Positions 1 to 10,334 of a stretch of DNA of 64,000 nucleotides are shown one piece after another. Position numbers and translations under genes: made by a program. The notes beneath the pieces are model-generated. The model was not told the origin of the DNA. It was given only the letters and a program-made list of their open reading frames with translations, and made no database searches. Numbering within the stretch: position 1 is the stretch's first letter; each line of letters opens with the position of its first letter. Origin of the DNA: Apium graveolens (lineage: Eukaryota; Streptophyta; Magnoliopsida; Apiales; Apiaceae); assembly GCF_009905375.1 (NCBI RefSeq), contig NC_133653.1:98010609-98074608 (forward strand). The letters run 5' to 3'.

Positions 1-1
1 A

Positions 2-2752
2 GAAGCCTGTGTTGTGACAAAAAAAAGGAGCAACAAAGTGGTTCTCACTGGAGTGAGAAAAGAAAATGTGTATCTAGCTGACTTCAACTCATCAAATGCA
101 GAATCTATCACTTTCCTTCTCAGCAAAGCAAGTCAAGATAAAAGTTGGCTATGGCACAGGAAGCTGTCCCATCTAAACTTCAAGACCATGAATGAGCTTG
201 TCAAGAAAGAACTGGTTAGAGGTATTCCTCAAGTGGAGTTTACAAAAGATGGACTGTGTGATGCTTGCCAAAAGGGAAAGCAAATCAAAGCATCATTCAG
301 AAAGAAGCTTGATTCAACAATTGAAGAACCTTTACAATTACTACACATGGATTTGTTTGGACCAGTCAATATGTTGTATATCTCAAGGAAAAGATTTTGC
401 CTAGTAATTGTGGATGATTTCTCAAAGTTCTCTTGGATATATTTTCTAAAGTCTAAAGATGAAGCTAGTGAAATAATCATCAATCACATAAGGCAAGTCA
501 ACAATCATCCTAATTTTAAAGTAAGAAGAATCAGGAGTGACAATGGAACTGAGTTCAGAATTCTGTGATGAGATCATTTTATGAAGAAGTTGGGATTATG
601 CATAAATTTTTTGCTGCAAGGACTCTACAACAAAATGGAGTGGTAGAAAGAAAGAACAGATCCCTTATTAAAGCTTCAAGGACAATGCTTGAAGAATCAA
701 AGTTACCAACATACTTTTGGGCTGAAGCTGTGAACACTGCCTGCTACACTCAGAATATCTCTTTGGTGAATCAAGCAAAATGGATGACTCCCTATCAATT
801 GTTCAAGTACAGGAAACCCACTCTAAATTTTCTTCATGTCTTTGGCTGCAAATATTATATCTTGAAGAGTCAAACTGATCAACATGGGAAGTTTGATGCT
901 AAAGCACATGAAGGAATTTTTGTTGGATATGCTGTGGGAAAAGCATATAGAGTCTACAATCTAAGAACCAACATTGTTGTGGAATCAATGCATGTTGTGT
1001 TTGATGATAAAAAGATTGAAGGACTTCAAGATGGAGATTTCCATGAGAGCCTTAAATTTGACAATGTGGAGATGGTTAGTGATGACAGTGATGATGAAAG
1101 TGATCAAGAAACTACAACTAAGGATAGTGCAGAAAAATCTACAACTAAGGAAGCTAATAACTCAACATCCATCGAGTTATAAAATGCTTCATCTATCGGG
1201 AGACAATCTGCATCATCCATCGGGAGACAATCAGCCTCATCCATCGGAACTCAAAGTGCTTAATCCATCAGGTCATTGAGAGAAGCTGAAAGTCAAGGTA
1301 GATCACTCACAGAAAGTTCCCCTCTCTCAAATCAAAGACTCACTAACTCGGGGGAGTTTCTCATAATCAAAACTTAATCACACATCAAGATAACAATGAG
1401 GCCTCTTCATCTAGAGCTAATCTACCACAACAGAGAAAATGGACAAGAGATCACCCCTATGAGCTAATTATTGGTGATGCATCTTCTAGAGTTCAGACAA
1501 GGAAAGCAACTCAAGAAGAATGTCTATATAGCAACTTCCTATCTAAGGAAGAACCAAAGAAGGTAGAAGAAGCTTTGTTGGATCATGATTGGATTTTAGC
1601 TATGCAGGAGGAGCTAAACCAATTTGGAAGGAATAAAGTATGGAAGCGGGTACCCAAGCCTAAAGGAAAGAATCTAATAAACACCAAATGGGTATTCAGA
1701 AGATGGACGAAAATGGCATAGTAATCAGGAACAAAGCTAGATTGGCTTCTAAGGGCTATTGTCAACAAGAAGGAATAGATTTTGATGAAACCTTTGCTCT
1801 TGTTGCAAGACTTGAAGCCATCAGAATCTTCTTAGCCTATGCAGCCCATGCCAATTTCAAGGTCTACCAAATGGATGTCAAGAGTGCTTTTCTAAATGGA
1901 GATTTGGAGGAGGAAGTCTATGTCAGTCAACCTCCTGGTTTTGAATACCCAAATTTCCCAAATCATGTCTACTATCTTTTGAAAGCACTCTATGGACTGA
2001 AGCAAGCACCTACAGCCTGGTATGATACTTTATCAAAGTTCCTTTTGGAAAATCACTTCACAAGAGGTACTGTGGATAAAACTTTATTCTTTAGAAATGT
2101 TAATGGCTCTAGTATACTTGTTCAAATTTATGTAGATGACATTATTTTTGGCTCTACAGATGAAAAACTTTGCAAAAATTTTGCCAAATTGATGTAAAGT
2201 AAGTATGAAATGAGCATGATGGGAGAACTAACTTACTTTCTTGGCTTACAAGTTAAGCAAGTTAGTGATGGAATATTCATTAGTCAAACTAAATACATTC
2301 ATGATCTTTTAAAGAAGTTTGATCTAATGGACTGCACATCTGCAAAAACTCCCATGGCCACTACAACTAAGCTTGAATTAAACACTACTGAAAAGTCTGT
2401 GGATATTTCAAGTTATAAGGGCATGGTTGGCACACTTATGTACTTAACAGCTAGTAGGCCAGATATAATGTTTGCTACTTGTATTTGTGCTAGATTTCAG
2501 ACTAATCCTAGAGAATCTCATTTAGTAGTTATTAAGAGAATTTTCAGATATCTCAAGGGAACACCAAAACTTGGCATTTGGTACCCTGGAGATTCTGGTT
2601 TTGATCTAACTGGTTATTCAGATGCAGATTATGCAGGTTGTAAAATAGATAGAAAAAGTACAACATGAACCTGTCAGTTTCTAGGAAACAAGCTTGTGTC
2701 CTGTTTCAGTAAAAAGTAAAATTCACTTTCTACCTCTACAACTGAAGCTGAA
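2..2752 (+). pseudogene. pol: Element A pol, part 1: integrase, RT and start of RNase H (broken)
   Basis: The frame is open from base 2, so the gene starts upstream of the window. It begins at the GAG-pre-integrase/HHCC zinc region (WHRKLSH, then CDACQ near 259). The integrase core follows, with Asp codons at 350-352 (HMDLFGP) and 539-541 (RSDNG) and the Glu near 645 (GVVERK), so the DDE triad is present. A one-base deletion near 562 shifts the frame and gives a stop at 566. After a degenerate S/D/E-rich linker (about 1080-1345), RT runs from about 1400 with YVDD at 2129-2140. There is a frameshift near 1700 and stops near 2195, 2666 and 2717. RNase H is cut at the TEAEY motif by G1 and resumes at 13635. 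It would have encoded the enzymes that copy and integrate the element. Confidence 0.9.
2748..2752 (+). repeat. Left target-site duplication of G1 (CTGAA)
   Basis: Five bases CTGAA immediately before the G1 5' LTR are repeated at 13635-13639 immediately after the 3' LTR. Together they reconstitute the uninterrupted copia RNase H reading frame. Confidence 0.92.
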
Positions 2753-5727
2753 TATAACGACTCGTGTATTTTTGTATTATTTAAATGTGTAATAATAGAA
2801 TTATTAAATAAATAAAATATATATGTGTATAGCTTTTGTCAGCTCGGTGTTGTTTTATTATTATTATGTATGTGTGATTTATGGGGCACCGGGATGCTCG
2901 TGTAATTAATTATGGAGTTGTGTTGAATTGATTTCACTTTTAAAAAAGAATTTAATGCAAATTTATTTGCATAAATATTTGGAATGTCTCTAAAATTATT
3001 TTTATGGTTTTATAATTATAATAATTATTTATGGGATTTTATAAAATTTAGAAATCAATATTTCATTAATTATTCAGCCCTGAGTGATTTTCTGATTGTA
3101 TTTATTCGTAAAATCTGTATTTAATTCCTGAATTCTTCAAAAATTATGAAACTTATATTTTATTAAGTTCGTATTATTCTGAGAATTTTAAAATTATTTT
3201 GAAAATTTTCGGGATTCTTTTCACCCGCGCGTCGTTTCGTTATTTGTTAAAAAACGGGTATAAAGTACACCTTAAAAATTGTTTTTAAAATTTCGAAATT
3301 GATGTTTTTGTAAACTTCGGGATATTTATGACATTTTGAGATTATCCCTGTAATTTTATGAAATCATTTTTTTTGCACCTCAGTACTTTTATTTGCGAAA
3401 ATGAGCTGAAATTCAGACTGTTCGGTATTACGGGACACGTGTGAGAATTTTATTTTGATACGTATCCTCCTCAAGTGTTACGTGTTAGTAGGAGGTTGAT
3501 TTGAAAAAAAAATAAACAAACCCCCCCTGTTTTCTCTTTGGCCTCGATCTCTCCTGCTCTCCTCTCTTCATCTCTCTCGTGTCTCTCTCTTCCAATCTCT
3601 CACTTTCTCTCTCGGTTCTCTTATTTTCTCCCTTCCATTTTTGCTTCCGTGGACCTCGCTCGTCTTCCTCCCATTTTCCGGCTATTTCTCCGGTGAGCCG
3701 CCCCTGTTTTCTGGTTGGCTTGGTTCTGTGTTGTTCAGTTGGTATGCATGTATATATATTTGTATATATGTATGTGCTCTATGTAATTGTGTGTGTATAT
3801 CTGTGTGTGTGTGTGTCTGTGTTCGATTGTGTGTCTGTGTGTATATGTGGCGCGCGGTGGCGCGTGTGTGGTTGTGCAGTGTGCGGATGTGTTTGGTTTG
3901 GGCTTGGTTTCGGGTTTCTGTGTTGGGCTTGCAGTTGGGCTCTGTTATTGGGCCTTCCCTATGGCCTGGATGTGCAGTTGGTTTTTTTTAGTTGTTGGGC
4001 CTTGTTGGGCCACTTGTGTGCTGTGATTTGGACTGTGCAGAATTTTAATTGTAATTTTTGTATTGCAAGGAATTTTGAGTAATATCCGTGATAAAAATGA
4101 ATTTATATGGGAAAATTTTCAGAAATTAATCGGCGAAATTTTTGGTTGGAATCTGAATTATCGGGTACCCCGAAAATTTTGCCGCGGTACCGCGATGACT
4201 GGTTACGAGCGAGCGGTGGACGGTGATGACGTTGTTCTGAGTCTTAAATTGTATAAATAAATAAAATGTTTTAGAAAATAAATTGTATTTTGGGAATTGT
4301 ACGAAAATAGTTATGAGATTGTAGAATTGACATTGTGATGAGGTTGTGACTTGTTGTGATTGTTGACGTCGAGTTGTTCGACGGGTAGGCTGATAAACAG
4401 AGGAGGTGCTGCCCGAATTTTTGGAAATTAAATTCAAAAATGCGGGACATACCCTGTAATTATCGGAACGTTGAGCGAGTATAAATAAGTATATACATAT
4501 ATTATGTGCGAAACCTGATTGTATGATGTGGTGAATGTTCTGTCAAAATCCAGTAACCCTAATTTCGTAAAATGACGAGTATACGTATTTTCTGAAAACG
4601 AACACCAAACCAATTTCTCGAGAACATGAACCCTGACTGTTGGGTGTGTTATTGTATTATAATAGTACATATAAGTACGAGTCAGGATTGTTATCGTTTG
4701 GGTAGGATTGGTATTGAGGATATGTCAAGCATACCAAGACGTCTAACGTATGGTATTTCAGCTCTGTAGGTTATAGTCGAAGGACTCAAGAATTGATATC
4801 GAGCTAGGATAACCTAGTGATCAGTCAACAAGCGCAACGAGGGACCTGAGCGTTGAGGTCGGATCCAGGATAGTTTGCTAACTAAGTGATAAAGCCCAAA
4901 TGTCCGAGTCTATCAAAAATCAGTCAGTGATAGTCGTAAAGCTCTGCAAGGCAAGTACCCCTGACCATTCTTTTATGGTTCAGTATATGTGAATAGCTAA
5001 TATTTTATTCTCGTAATGGAACAGAAATGTTTTAAGTTACGTATCCCCTGTATTTGAAAATGTTGTTTTTAAAATTTTTTGGGGAAAAGTAACTTCTGAA
5101 AGCACCTATCTCTAAGCATGATTTAAATGAAAAGAAGTTTTGAATAGTGTGCTGTGATAGAATAATTTTAAAAAAAGATAGGTGATAATGAATTTGGAAA
5201 CTGGATAAAGAGAATATTTTGATCCACCTATGTCTTGGAACTTTGAAAAGAGGCAAAAAAGGAATTCAGTTGATCTATTGGAATTGAGTAGGCGTAAGTG
5301 GCTAATTGGGTTGGGCATTCTGTTTAATCGATTAGTCCAGCGTTAGGGGAAAGACCTAGCTAGTGTTTTCCCAAGTTCCGAAACACATTCTTTATTCTGG
5401 ATGGCCGTTAGTCACTGTTCGGTGAGGGTAGACTGATCAGCTATCTTCACCCGTTGAACGTCCAATAGATTTGATTGATTTAGTTTTGAAATTGATTAAC
5501 AAATCAACTTGATGAGACAGATGATTTGAAAATGAAATAGCATGCTAAGCTTTGATTCTGGTAATGATACACATCACACGACTGATATTGTTGTTTTTCG
5601 GAGCATGCTAGTTTTGAATATCCAGTTTATGAATGTTTACTTTGCTTTTATACACGAGCTATAATTTATGTTCCTATCACTGTTTTATCATAAATTGTTC
5701 TACTTGTTATTCACATAGAGGTATTGC

Positions 5728-5745
5728 TGAGCAATTAATTGCTCA
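5728..5745. repeat. Perfect 18-bp palindrome in G1 5' LTR
   Basis: TGAGCAATTAATTGCTCA equals its own reverse complement. The 3' LTR copy (13291-13308) differs by one base. The outer arms TGAGC...GCTCA recur at the same relative place in G2 and C. Confidence 0.85.
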
Positions 5746-5777
5746 CCCTTGTAGATTGTTTTATATTTGTATTGCAG

Positions 5778-5891
5778 ATGCCTAGGAGTTTCTTTCGCGA
5801 TAGTCAGGGCAGAGTTCCAGTTCCTTCCATGTCAGGCTCCTCTGAGGTAGTTGTGTTGGACCAAAGATGGTCTAATGAGTTGCTGTATTAA
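5778..5891 (+). CDS. 37-codon mini-ORF near the end of the G1 5' LTR
   Basis: It starts at ATG directly after a T-rich stretch ending in GCAG, which resembles a splice acceptor, and encodes a small peptide beginning MPRSFFRDSQGRVP. The same ORF is open in the 3' LTR (13341-13454) with one amino-acid change in view. G2 has a similarly placed but unrelated basic mini-ORF. It could be a translated leader ORF or an exon start in the R/U5 transcript, or chance. I do not recognise it. Confidence 0.3.
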   Translation: MPRSFFRDSQGRVPVPSMSGSSEVVVLDQRWSNELLY

Positions 5892-6073
5892 GTTAGTGGT
5901 GCCAGAATGGCTTATGTAAGTTGGTGTTGTAATTAGTTGTAACCTAAATTATACTTAAACCTGGAAAAGATCTTGGTAAAGGGGTCATAGTTATATTCTA
6001 TTATTGAATTGTTTATCTTATGGTTGTTGTTGATGACGTCAACTCCTGACCCCGGGGTTGAGGCCGTCACAGT

Positions 6074-6085
6074 TGGTATCAGAGC
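6074..6085 (+). other. G1 primer-binding site (initiator tRNA-Met type)
   Basis: TGGTATCAGAGC starts two bases after the LTR end. This is the standard plant PBS complementary to the 3' end of initiator tRNA-Met, and it fixes element orientation and the LTR boundary. Confidence 0.93.
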
Positions 6086-7612
6086 TACAGGTTTGAGTCC
6101 CTGATTTAGGTTAGGAGTAGAGTCAAAAGAGTATAGGAAGTTTTATATATAGATGTGAGCCAGCACTCAATCAGACGAGCAAGTCTATGAGTTTAGTCAA
6201 TGTTTCGGAAGCGTAACCCTGATGTTTATTGAGGATTGACTGGAACTGCCCTAACCTAGAATACGTTTCTTTCGCATATGTATTATTAGTATTGTTCGAT
6301 AGAGATTTCTAGTTTTTCCCTCGAGAAAACAAGTCTGATTGCGAGAATTCAGCATTGAGCGGGCCCTTATTGTGTCAGCTGAGAAGACGCCAATGTTATT
6401 TTTAAATATCGCCTTTTCTATGTCAAGGAATGTTATTGGCCCGATTGTGTGACCTTGGTGAGTTCGGATAGTATGATAATAGTCAGTGGCCACTATGACA
6501 GCCAAGTTTTATGGTGAATGTTGATCTGAACGGGAGGTGGTACCTATAAACCCTTATACTTCTTCCTTGAAATGTATTTTGTTTCCAGAATCATTATTTC
6601 TTATCCTATAAGTTGCTTACCTTTCCTGTGAGAAAGTTGAGAACTCGGAGTAAACCACTTAGGGTTCTGTTGGTTTAATTATAAATCAGATTTTCTCCCT
6701 CCTTATTTGTAAATCTCTATGTAAATATTGTTTCTTTTCTCGGAGATTCTATCGGTTGATTGGGGCAACAATGCATATAAGTTGACCATTTGTCTGTGTG
6801 ACAAAAGGGCCTGGTGGGATGCCACAGAATTATGTGTTGTAAGTTGTGCGGTACTAAGACTGGCCATCTTATGTACTTGTATGGTTGCTCTCAGTCATAC
6901 ATACATCATCTTCACTTCTTTCCTATTCGATTCTCTTGATTTTGAAAATTTATATGATATTTTATGATAATGAATTTATGTGATTCGATGGTCCCTGTTA
7001 CTGGAAGCAAATAAAAGTTGATTGTTGGGAAGAATAAAAGCTCTATATCCGAGTGTCATTTAAGAATAATGGTAAGCGCAAGAGTTCAGGATCCATTGAT
7101 GGAATTATAGCTTCGGAAAAAGTAAATCAGTGGTTGATGGATCGCTTGTGGGTGATAAGAAATCATCCTTAGAGGAATGATTGGTTGAAACTTGGACTTT
7201 GGTGCCTAGAAGAGCCCAGAGTTTCTTAAATTGACTTGATTATCAGTTTGTTCAATGTAATTGGTGGTTGATATAGCCAGCCAAGTTTTGTAGTATATTA
7301 AAGTGGGTGTGGTAATTGAGTAGTGACGGGGAGTTAGTCAGTTGCTGTTATGTTGAGGAGTTGTGCAACAGTGTTTAGTTTCTTTATATTTTAGTCTTCC
7401 TGAACTGTTTTTGATTCTGCTACTGTCATTGTTGTTGTGATTACTAGTGCTGTTAATCTTGATTTCTTTTATAAATGGACCCCGATATTAAAGACCTTGG
7501 TACTGTGATTGGGCAGCATTTTCCTGATACAGGTGCACCGTTTAAACGGTTATACCTTTTGTCAAATAATTTTGAATAGTTTTGAATAAACTCATTTATA
7601 TATTTCAGGAAG
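6086..7612 (+). other. G1 untranslated leader between PBS and gag
   Basis: About 1.5 kb with no ORF I can support. Near 6790-6850 the pattern TGTCTGTGTGAC...GGGATGCCA has a counterpart in the interior of element C on the other strand (43080-43170), suggesting a shared leader ancestry. It ends in a T-rich stretch and CAGGAAG just before the gag ATG, which looks acceptor-like. Confidence 0.6.
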
Positions 7613-8806
7613 ATGTCACCCAAGAAAGCTACCCAGTCTAAAGAAAATAGTAGTAGTGTTGCGGAGGATCCAACTATAAATAAAATTCTAGATTTGTTGC
7701 GCCAGCAGCAGCAAAAACAGTTGCAGTTAATCCAACAGGTTCAGCAGCAGCAACTACTGTTGCAGCAGCAACAGCAAGGAGGGAACCAAAGTGCTAGTTT
7801 CAAATCTTTTCAGAATATTAACCCTCCTAAATTTAAAGGTGAACCTAATCCAGTAGCTGCTGGAGCATGGTTAAAAGAGATGGAGAAAGATTTCAATCTT
7901 GTTCAAGTAAGTGAGAATCTTAAGACTGATTATGCGAGCTACTTTTTAAAGAATGAAGCAAATTACTGGTACGAGTCAACCAAAGCGTTAGAAGGAGAAG
8001 GCCCTGTTCCATGGGCTAGGTTTACTGAGTTGTTTTTGGAAAAATATTTCCCAGATTGCGTACGGAATCAAATAGAGATTAAGTTCTTAGAACTGAAGCA
8101 GGGTGATAGAAGTGTAGCTGAGTATGAGGCTAATTTCACAGAGTTGGCTAGGTTTGTACCAAACTATGTGCACTCTGAAGCTCAGAGGGAAAGAAGATTT
8201 CAACAAGGATTGAAGCCTCAAATTCATAGTGGAGTGGTGGCATTGCAACTCAAGACGTATCCTTCCATTGTTCAGGCCGCCTTAGTAATTGAATTTGATC
8301 AGAAGTTAGCCGCTAGAGAAAGAGAAGATAAGAAGCAAAAGATAGATGATATGGAAGAAGTAACAGGTCAAGAAGGATCCAGCCAGAAGTCTCAGAAAAA
8401 GGGTGGAAAGAGTAAGAGTAAAGAATTTAGAAGGAAAAGTATTTCTTTAAACATGATTATTAACACCTCAGCCAGCTCTAATCAAGCCAAGTCGATTAAG
8501 TCGCCTATATCAGAATGTAAGCAATGCGGCAAGAGGCATGGTGGAAGGTGTAAGGCAAATACTGAATGTTTTAGGTGTAGTCAGAAGGGACATTATGCGT
8601 CAGAATTTAAGGTGGAAAATCCAGGAGTCGTCTGTTACAACTGTGGCAAGGTGGGGCATGTTGCCAAGAACTGTAGAAGTGCTTCCCGAAATAGCATGGG
8701 AGGTAGTACATCAAAAGGTTTGATGTCCAGTACAGCCAAGGCTAACACTTGTAATGTGATTAAGAGTTCAGTTGCTCAAGACCCTGTTAAGGAACTAGGG
8801 CAATGA
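7613..8806 (+). CDS. gag: G1 Gag polyprotein (intact ORF, 397 aa)
   Basis: This is the structural capsid/nucleocapsid protein of the element. Residues 1-30 are S/K-rich, 31-60 are glutamine-rich, and about 65-240 form the plant gypsy retrotrans_gag core (KFKGEPNP, AGAWLKEMEK, YFLKNEANYWYE, FLELKQGDRSVAEYEANFTE). A K/E-rich linker follows, then a zinc-knuckle region from about residue 302: a CX2CX3HX3C motif, a knuckle CFRCSQKGHYASEF whose last Cys is replaced by Phe, and an intact CYNCGKVGHVAKNC. The chosen ATG follows CAGGAAG and matches the start position of G2 gag. There is no stop inside the ORF, in contrast to the ruined pol directly downstream. It is the only long intact retroelement core gene in the window. 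Confidence 0.88.
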   Translation: MSPKKATQSKENSSSVAEDPTINKILDLLRQQQQKQLQLIQQVQQQQLLLQQQQQGGNQSASFKSFQNINPPKFKGEPNPVAAGAWLKEMEKDFNLVQVSENLKTDYASYFLKNEANYWYESTKALEGEGPVPWARFTELFLEKYFPDCVRNQIEIKFLELKQGDRSVAEYEANFTELARFVPNYVHSEAQRERRFQQGLKPQIHSGVVALQLKTYPSIVQAALVIEFDQKLAAREREDKKQKIDDMEEVTGQEGSSQKSQKKGGKSKSKEFRRKSISLNMIINTSASSNQAKSIKSPISECKQCGKRHGGRCKANTECFRCSQKGHYASEFKVENPGVVCYNCGKVGHVAKNCRSASRNSMGGSTSKGLMSSTAKANTCNVIKSSVAQDPVKELGQ

Positions 8807-10321
8807 TTGTTTACTAGAAGAAGAAGCAAATAATAATATCTATGGAAGCTAATATTAGGGTAAGTATTCAAGGGCATAAGCAAGAAGATAAGGTGTAACT
8901 AGCGCATGTAGGGAATATTTAGAAGGAAGTACCCAAGTTGGAAGAAATACAGATAATAAGTGAAGTCCCAAATGTTTTATCGAATGACTTACCAAAATAA
9001 CCTTGGAGTATAAGATATAATCTCTCATTAGTTATTGTATAGAGTCGGGCTGGTGTCAAAAGCCCATATCGGATGACCCAATAGGAATCAAGTAATCGAT
9101 TAAGGGAAACTTTAGGATTACGAGATGAAGAACTAATGAGACAAGGTGTAATCTGTGTTGTGAACTGATGTGGTTTATAGAAAAGAAGAATGGATGTGTG
9201 ATGTTACGTGCTGATTATCAGAAGTTGGAGAAGTTGATGTAAAGAAATAAGTAATCCCTGCATAGGATTAATTATCTATATGATTCAATTCAAAGAATGT
9301 GTTGGGTCTTGGAGGAAGACCTAAGATCAGGCTACCGACAGTTAAAGGTAAGCATGAGGTCATACTAAAGATGGTGTCTGGAATGAAGTATATATATTAT
9401 GAGTTCTGAAGATATTATTCAGACTAACAAATACACCAGTCGCATTTAAAGGTTTATTGAACAAAGTGTATAAGGGTACTTATATAGGTGTAATTATATT
9501 TATTGATAAAATCCTCAGCTATTTATACTCTAGGGAATCCATATAGAATGCCCAAGAATTTCCCTACGAAGGTTGAAAAGGGAGCAGCTGTACGTTAAGA
9601 TTCCGAGGTATGAATTATGAGTTCCTATTAATGATCACTCCAGCAAGACCAGTAAATGTAATTGAGATCCCTGAGGAGTTAACAAAAGAATCGGAAAGAA
9701 TGAGGGTTGAAGTTTGAATAATTGAAGATGAAAAGAAACCTCGGTATGAAATTCATTCTCAGTTTAAATTGATTGAAAAATTACAAGAATTGTTAGATCC
9801 TGAATCAGTTCATTAGATTATGAGTACGGAATATTGATTTAGGGAAGGTTAGAAATAACTCATGGTATACAAAGGGCGAATGCGGATTCGTGTCGGAAGG
9901 ATAAAGAGATAAAAGTTGAAACATTGATATCGTTAGAAGTTTTATCTTAAAGAGGAATAGTAAGATTTGAGCATAAAAGTAAGCTAAGCCCTAGAATTTC
10001 AGGATTGTGTGAGATATTAATAAAAGTAAATAAGTTTTCTATGAGTTAGAATTGTTGCCATAGCGGCAGCACACTCCTAGTGTATTTTGGGTCTTTGTGG
10101 CAAGGTAAGGTATTCTTTATTTTAATTAAAGCAAGGTGTATGACGCAATCTAGATACTAGATCATAGGAAGCGAGACCTCATGAATAAGTTTATTTCTAT
10201 AGTGTGTATGTTTTGGAAGAATGCCTGAGCAGAAGGATCTACTTAAGAGTTAGAGTCAGATATGCTTGACAAATATCCTCACTTATTTAGTTAGATCATA
10301 TTCTGATGACAGAATCTTTTT
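8807..10321 (+). pseudogene. pol: G1 pol remnant (RT fragments and C-terminal tail; no recognisable RNase H or integrase)
   Basis: Conceptual translation in shifting frames gives scattered pieces in the right order. The end of protease/start of RT (PKLEEIQ...VPNVLSNDLP) is near 8931-8995. An RT piece like FVKKKDGSMRLCVDYREL lies near 9170-9240, DLRSGYRQLKV near 9325-9350, TNTPVAF near 9428-9450 and FIDKIL near 9500, where the second catalytic Asp is Lys. A piece like the post-RNase H EELAKEF region lies near 9675, and the chromodomain-like end is near 10205-10300. Many stops and indels separate them. The span is about 1.5 kb, against about 3.5 kb for the same interval in G2, so large internal losses have occurred. 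Confidence 0.75.
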
Positions 10322-10334
10322 AAGGGGGAAAGGA
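10322..10334 (+). other. G1 polypurine tract
   Basis: AAGGGGGAAAGGA immediately precedes the 3' LTR. This is the expected plus-strand priming site, and the same tract is found before the G2 3' LTR. Confidence 0.9.

Larger units (their letters stand above)
2753..6071 (+). repeat. G1 5' LTR (3319 bp)
   Basis: It matches 10335-13634 over its full length. It starts TATAACGACTCG and ends GAGGCCGTCACA just before the PBS. It contains a possible TATA (TATAAAG, 3259-3265), a CT-rich block (about 3530-3640), a GT microsatellite (about 3780-3850), a GC-richer transcribed-looking zone, and near the 3' end an 18-bp palindrome (5728-5745), an acceptor-like CAG and a 37-codon mini-ORF. ORFs predicted over the CT/GT tract are low-complexity and are not called as genes. 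Confidence 0.93.

Noticed and set aside
3579..4082. Overlapping ORFs of 79-167 aa in the G1 LTR (also 11159-11612)
   Set aside because: They come from CT-rich and GT-microsatellite DNA in several frames, are composed mostly of Ser, Leu, Cys and Val, and lie in an LTR; no domain is visible.
4126..4437. Minus-strand 103-aa ORF present in both G1 LTRs (4126-4437 and 11689-12000)
   Set aside because: Conserved only because the LTRs are copies of each other; Ser/Thr-rich with no recognisable domain, and antisense to the element.
6074..6085. TGGTATCAGAGC strings (also 43897, 50716) as possible tRNA gene ends
   Set aside because: They are primer-binding sites beside LTR ends; no cloverleaf or tRNA body is present.
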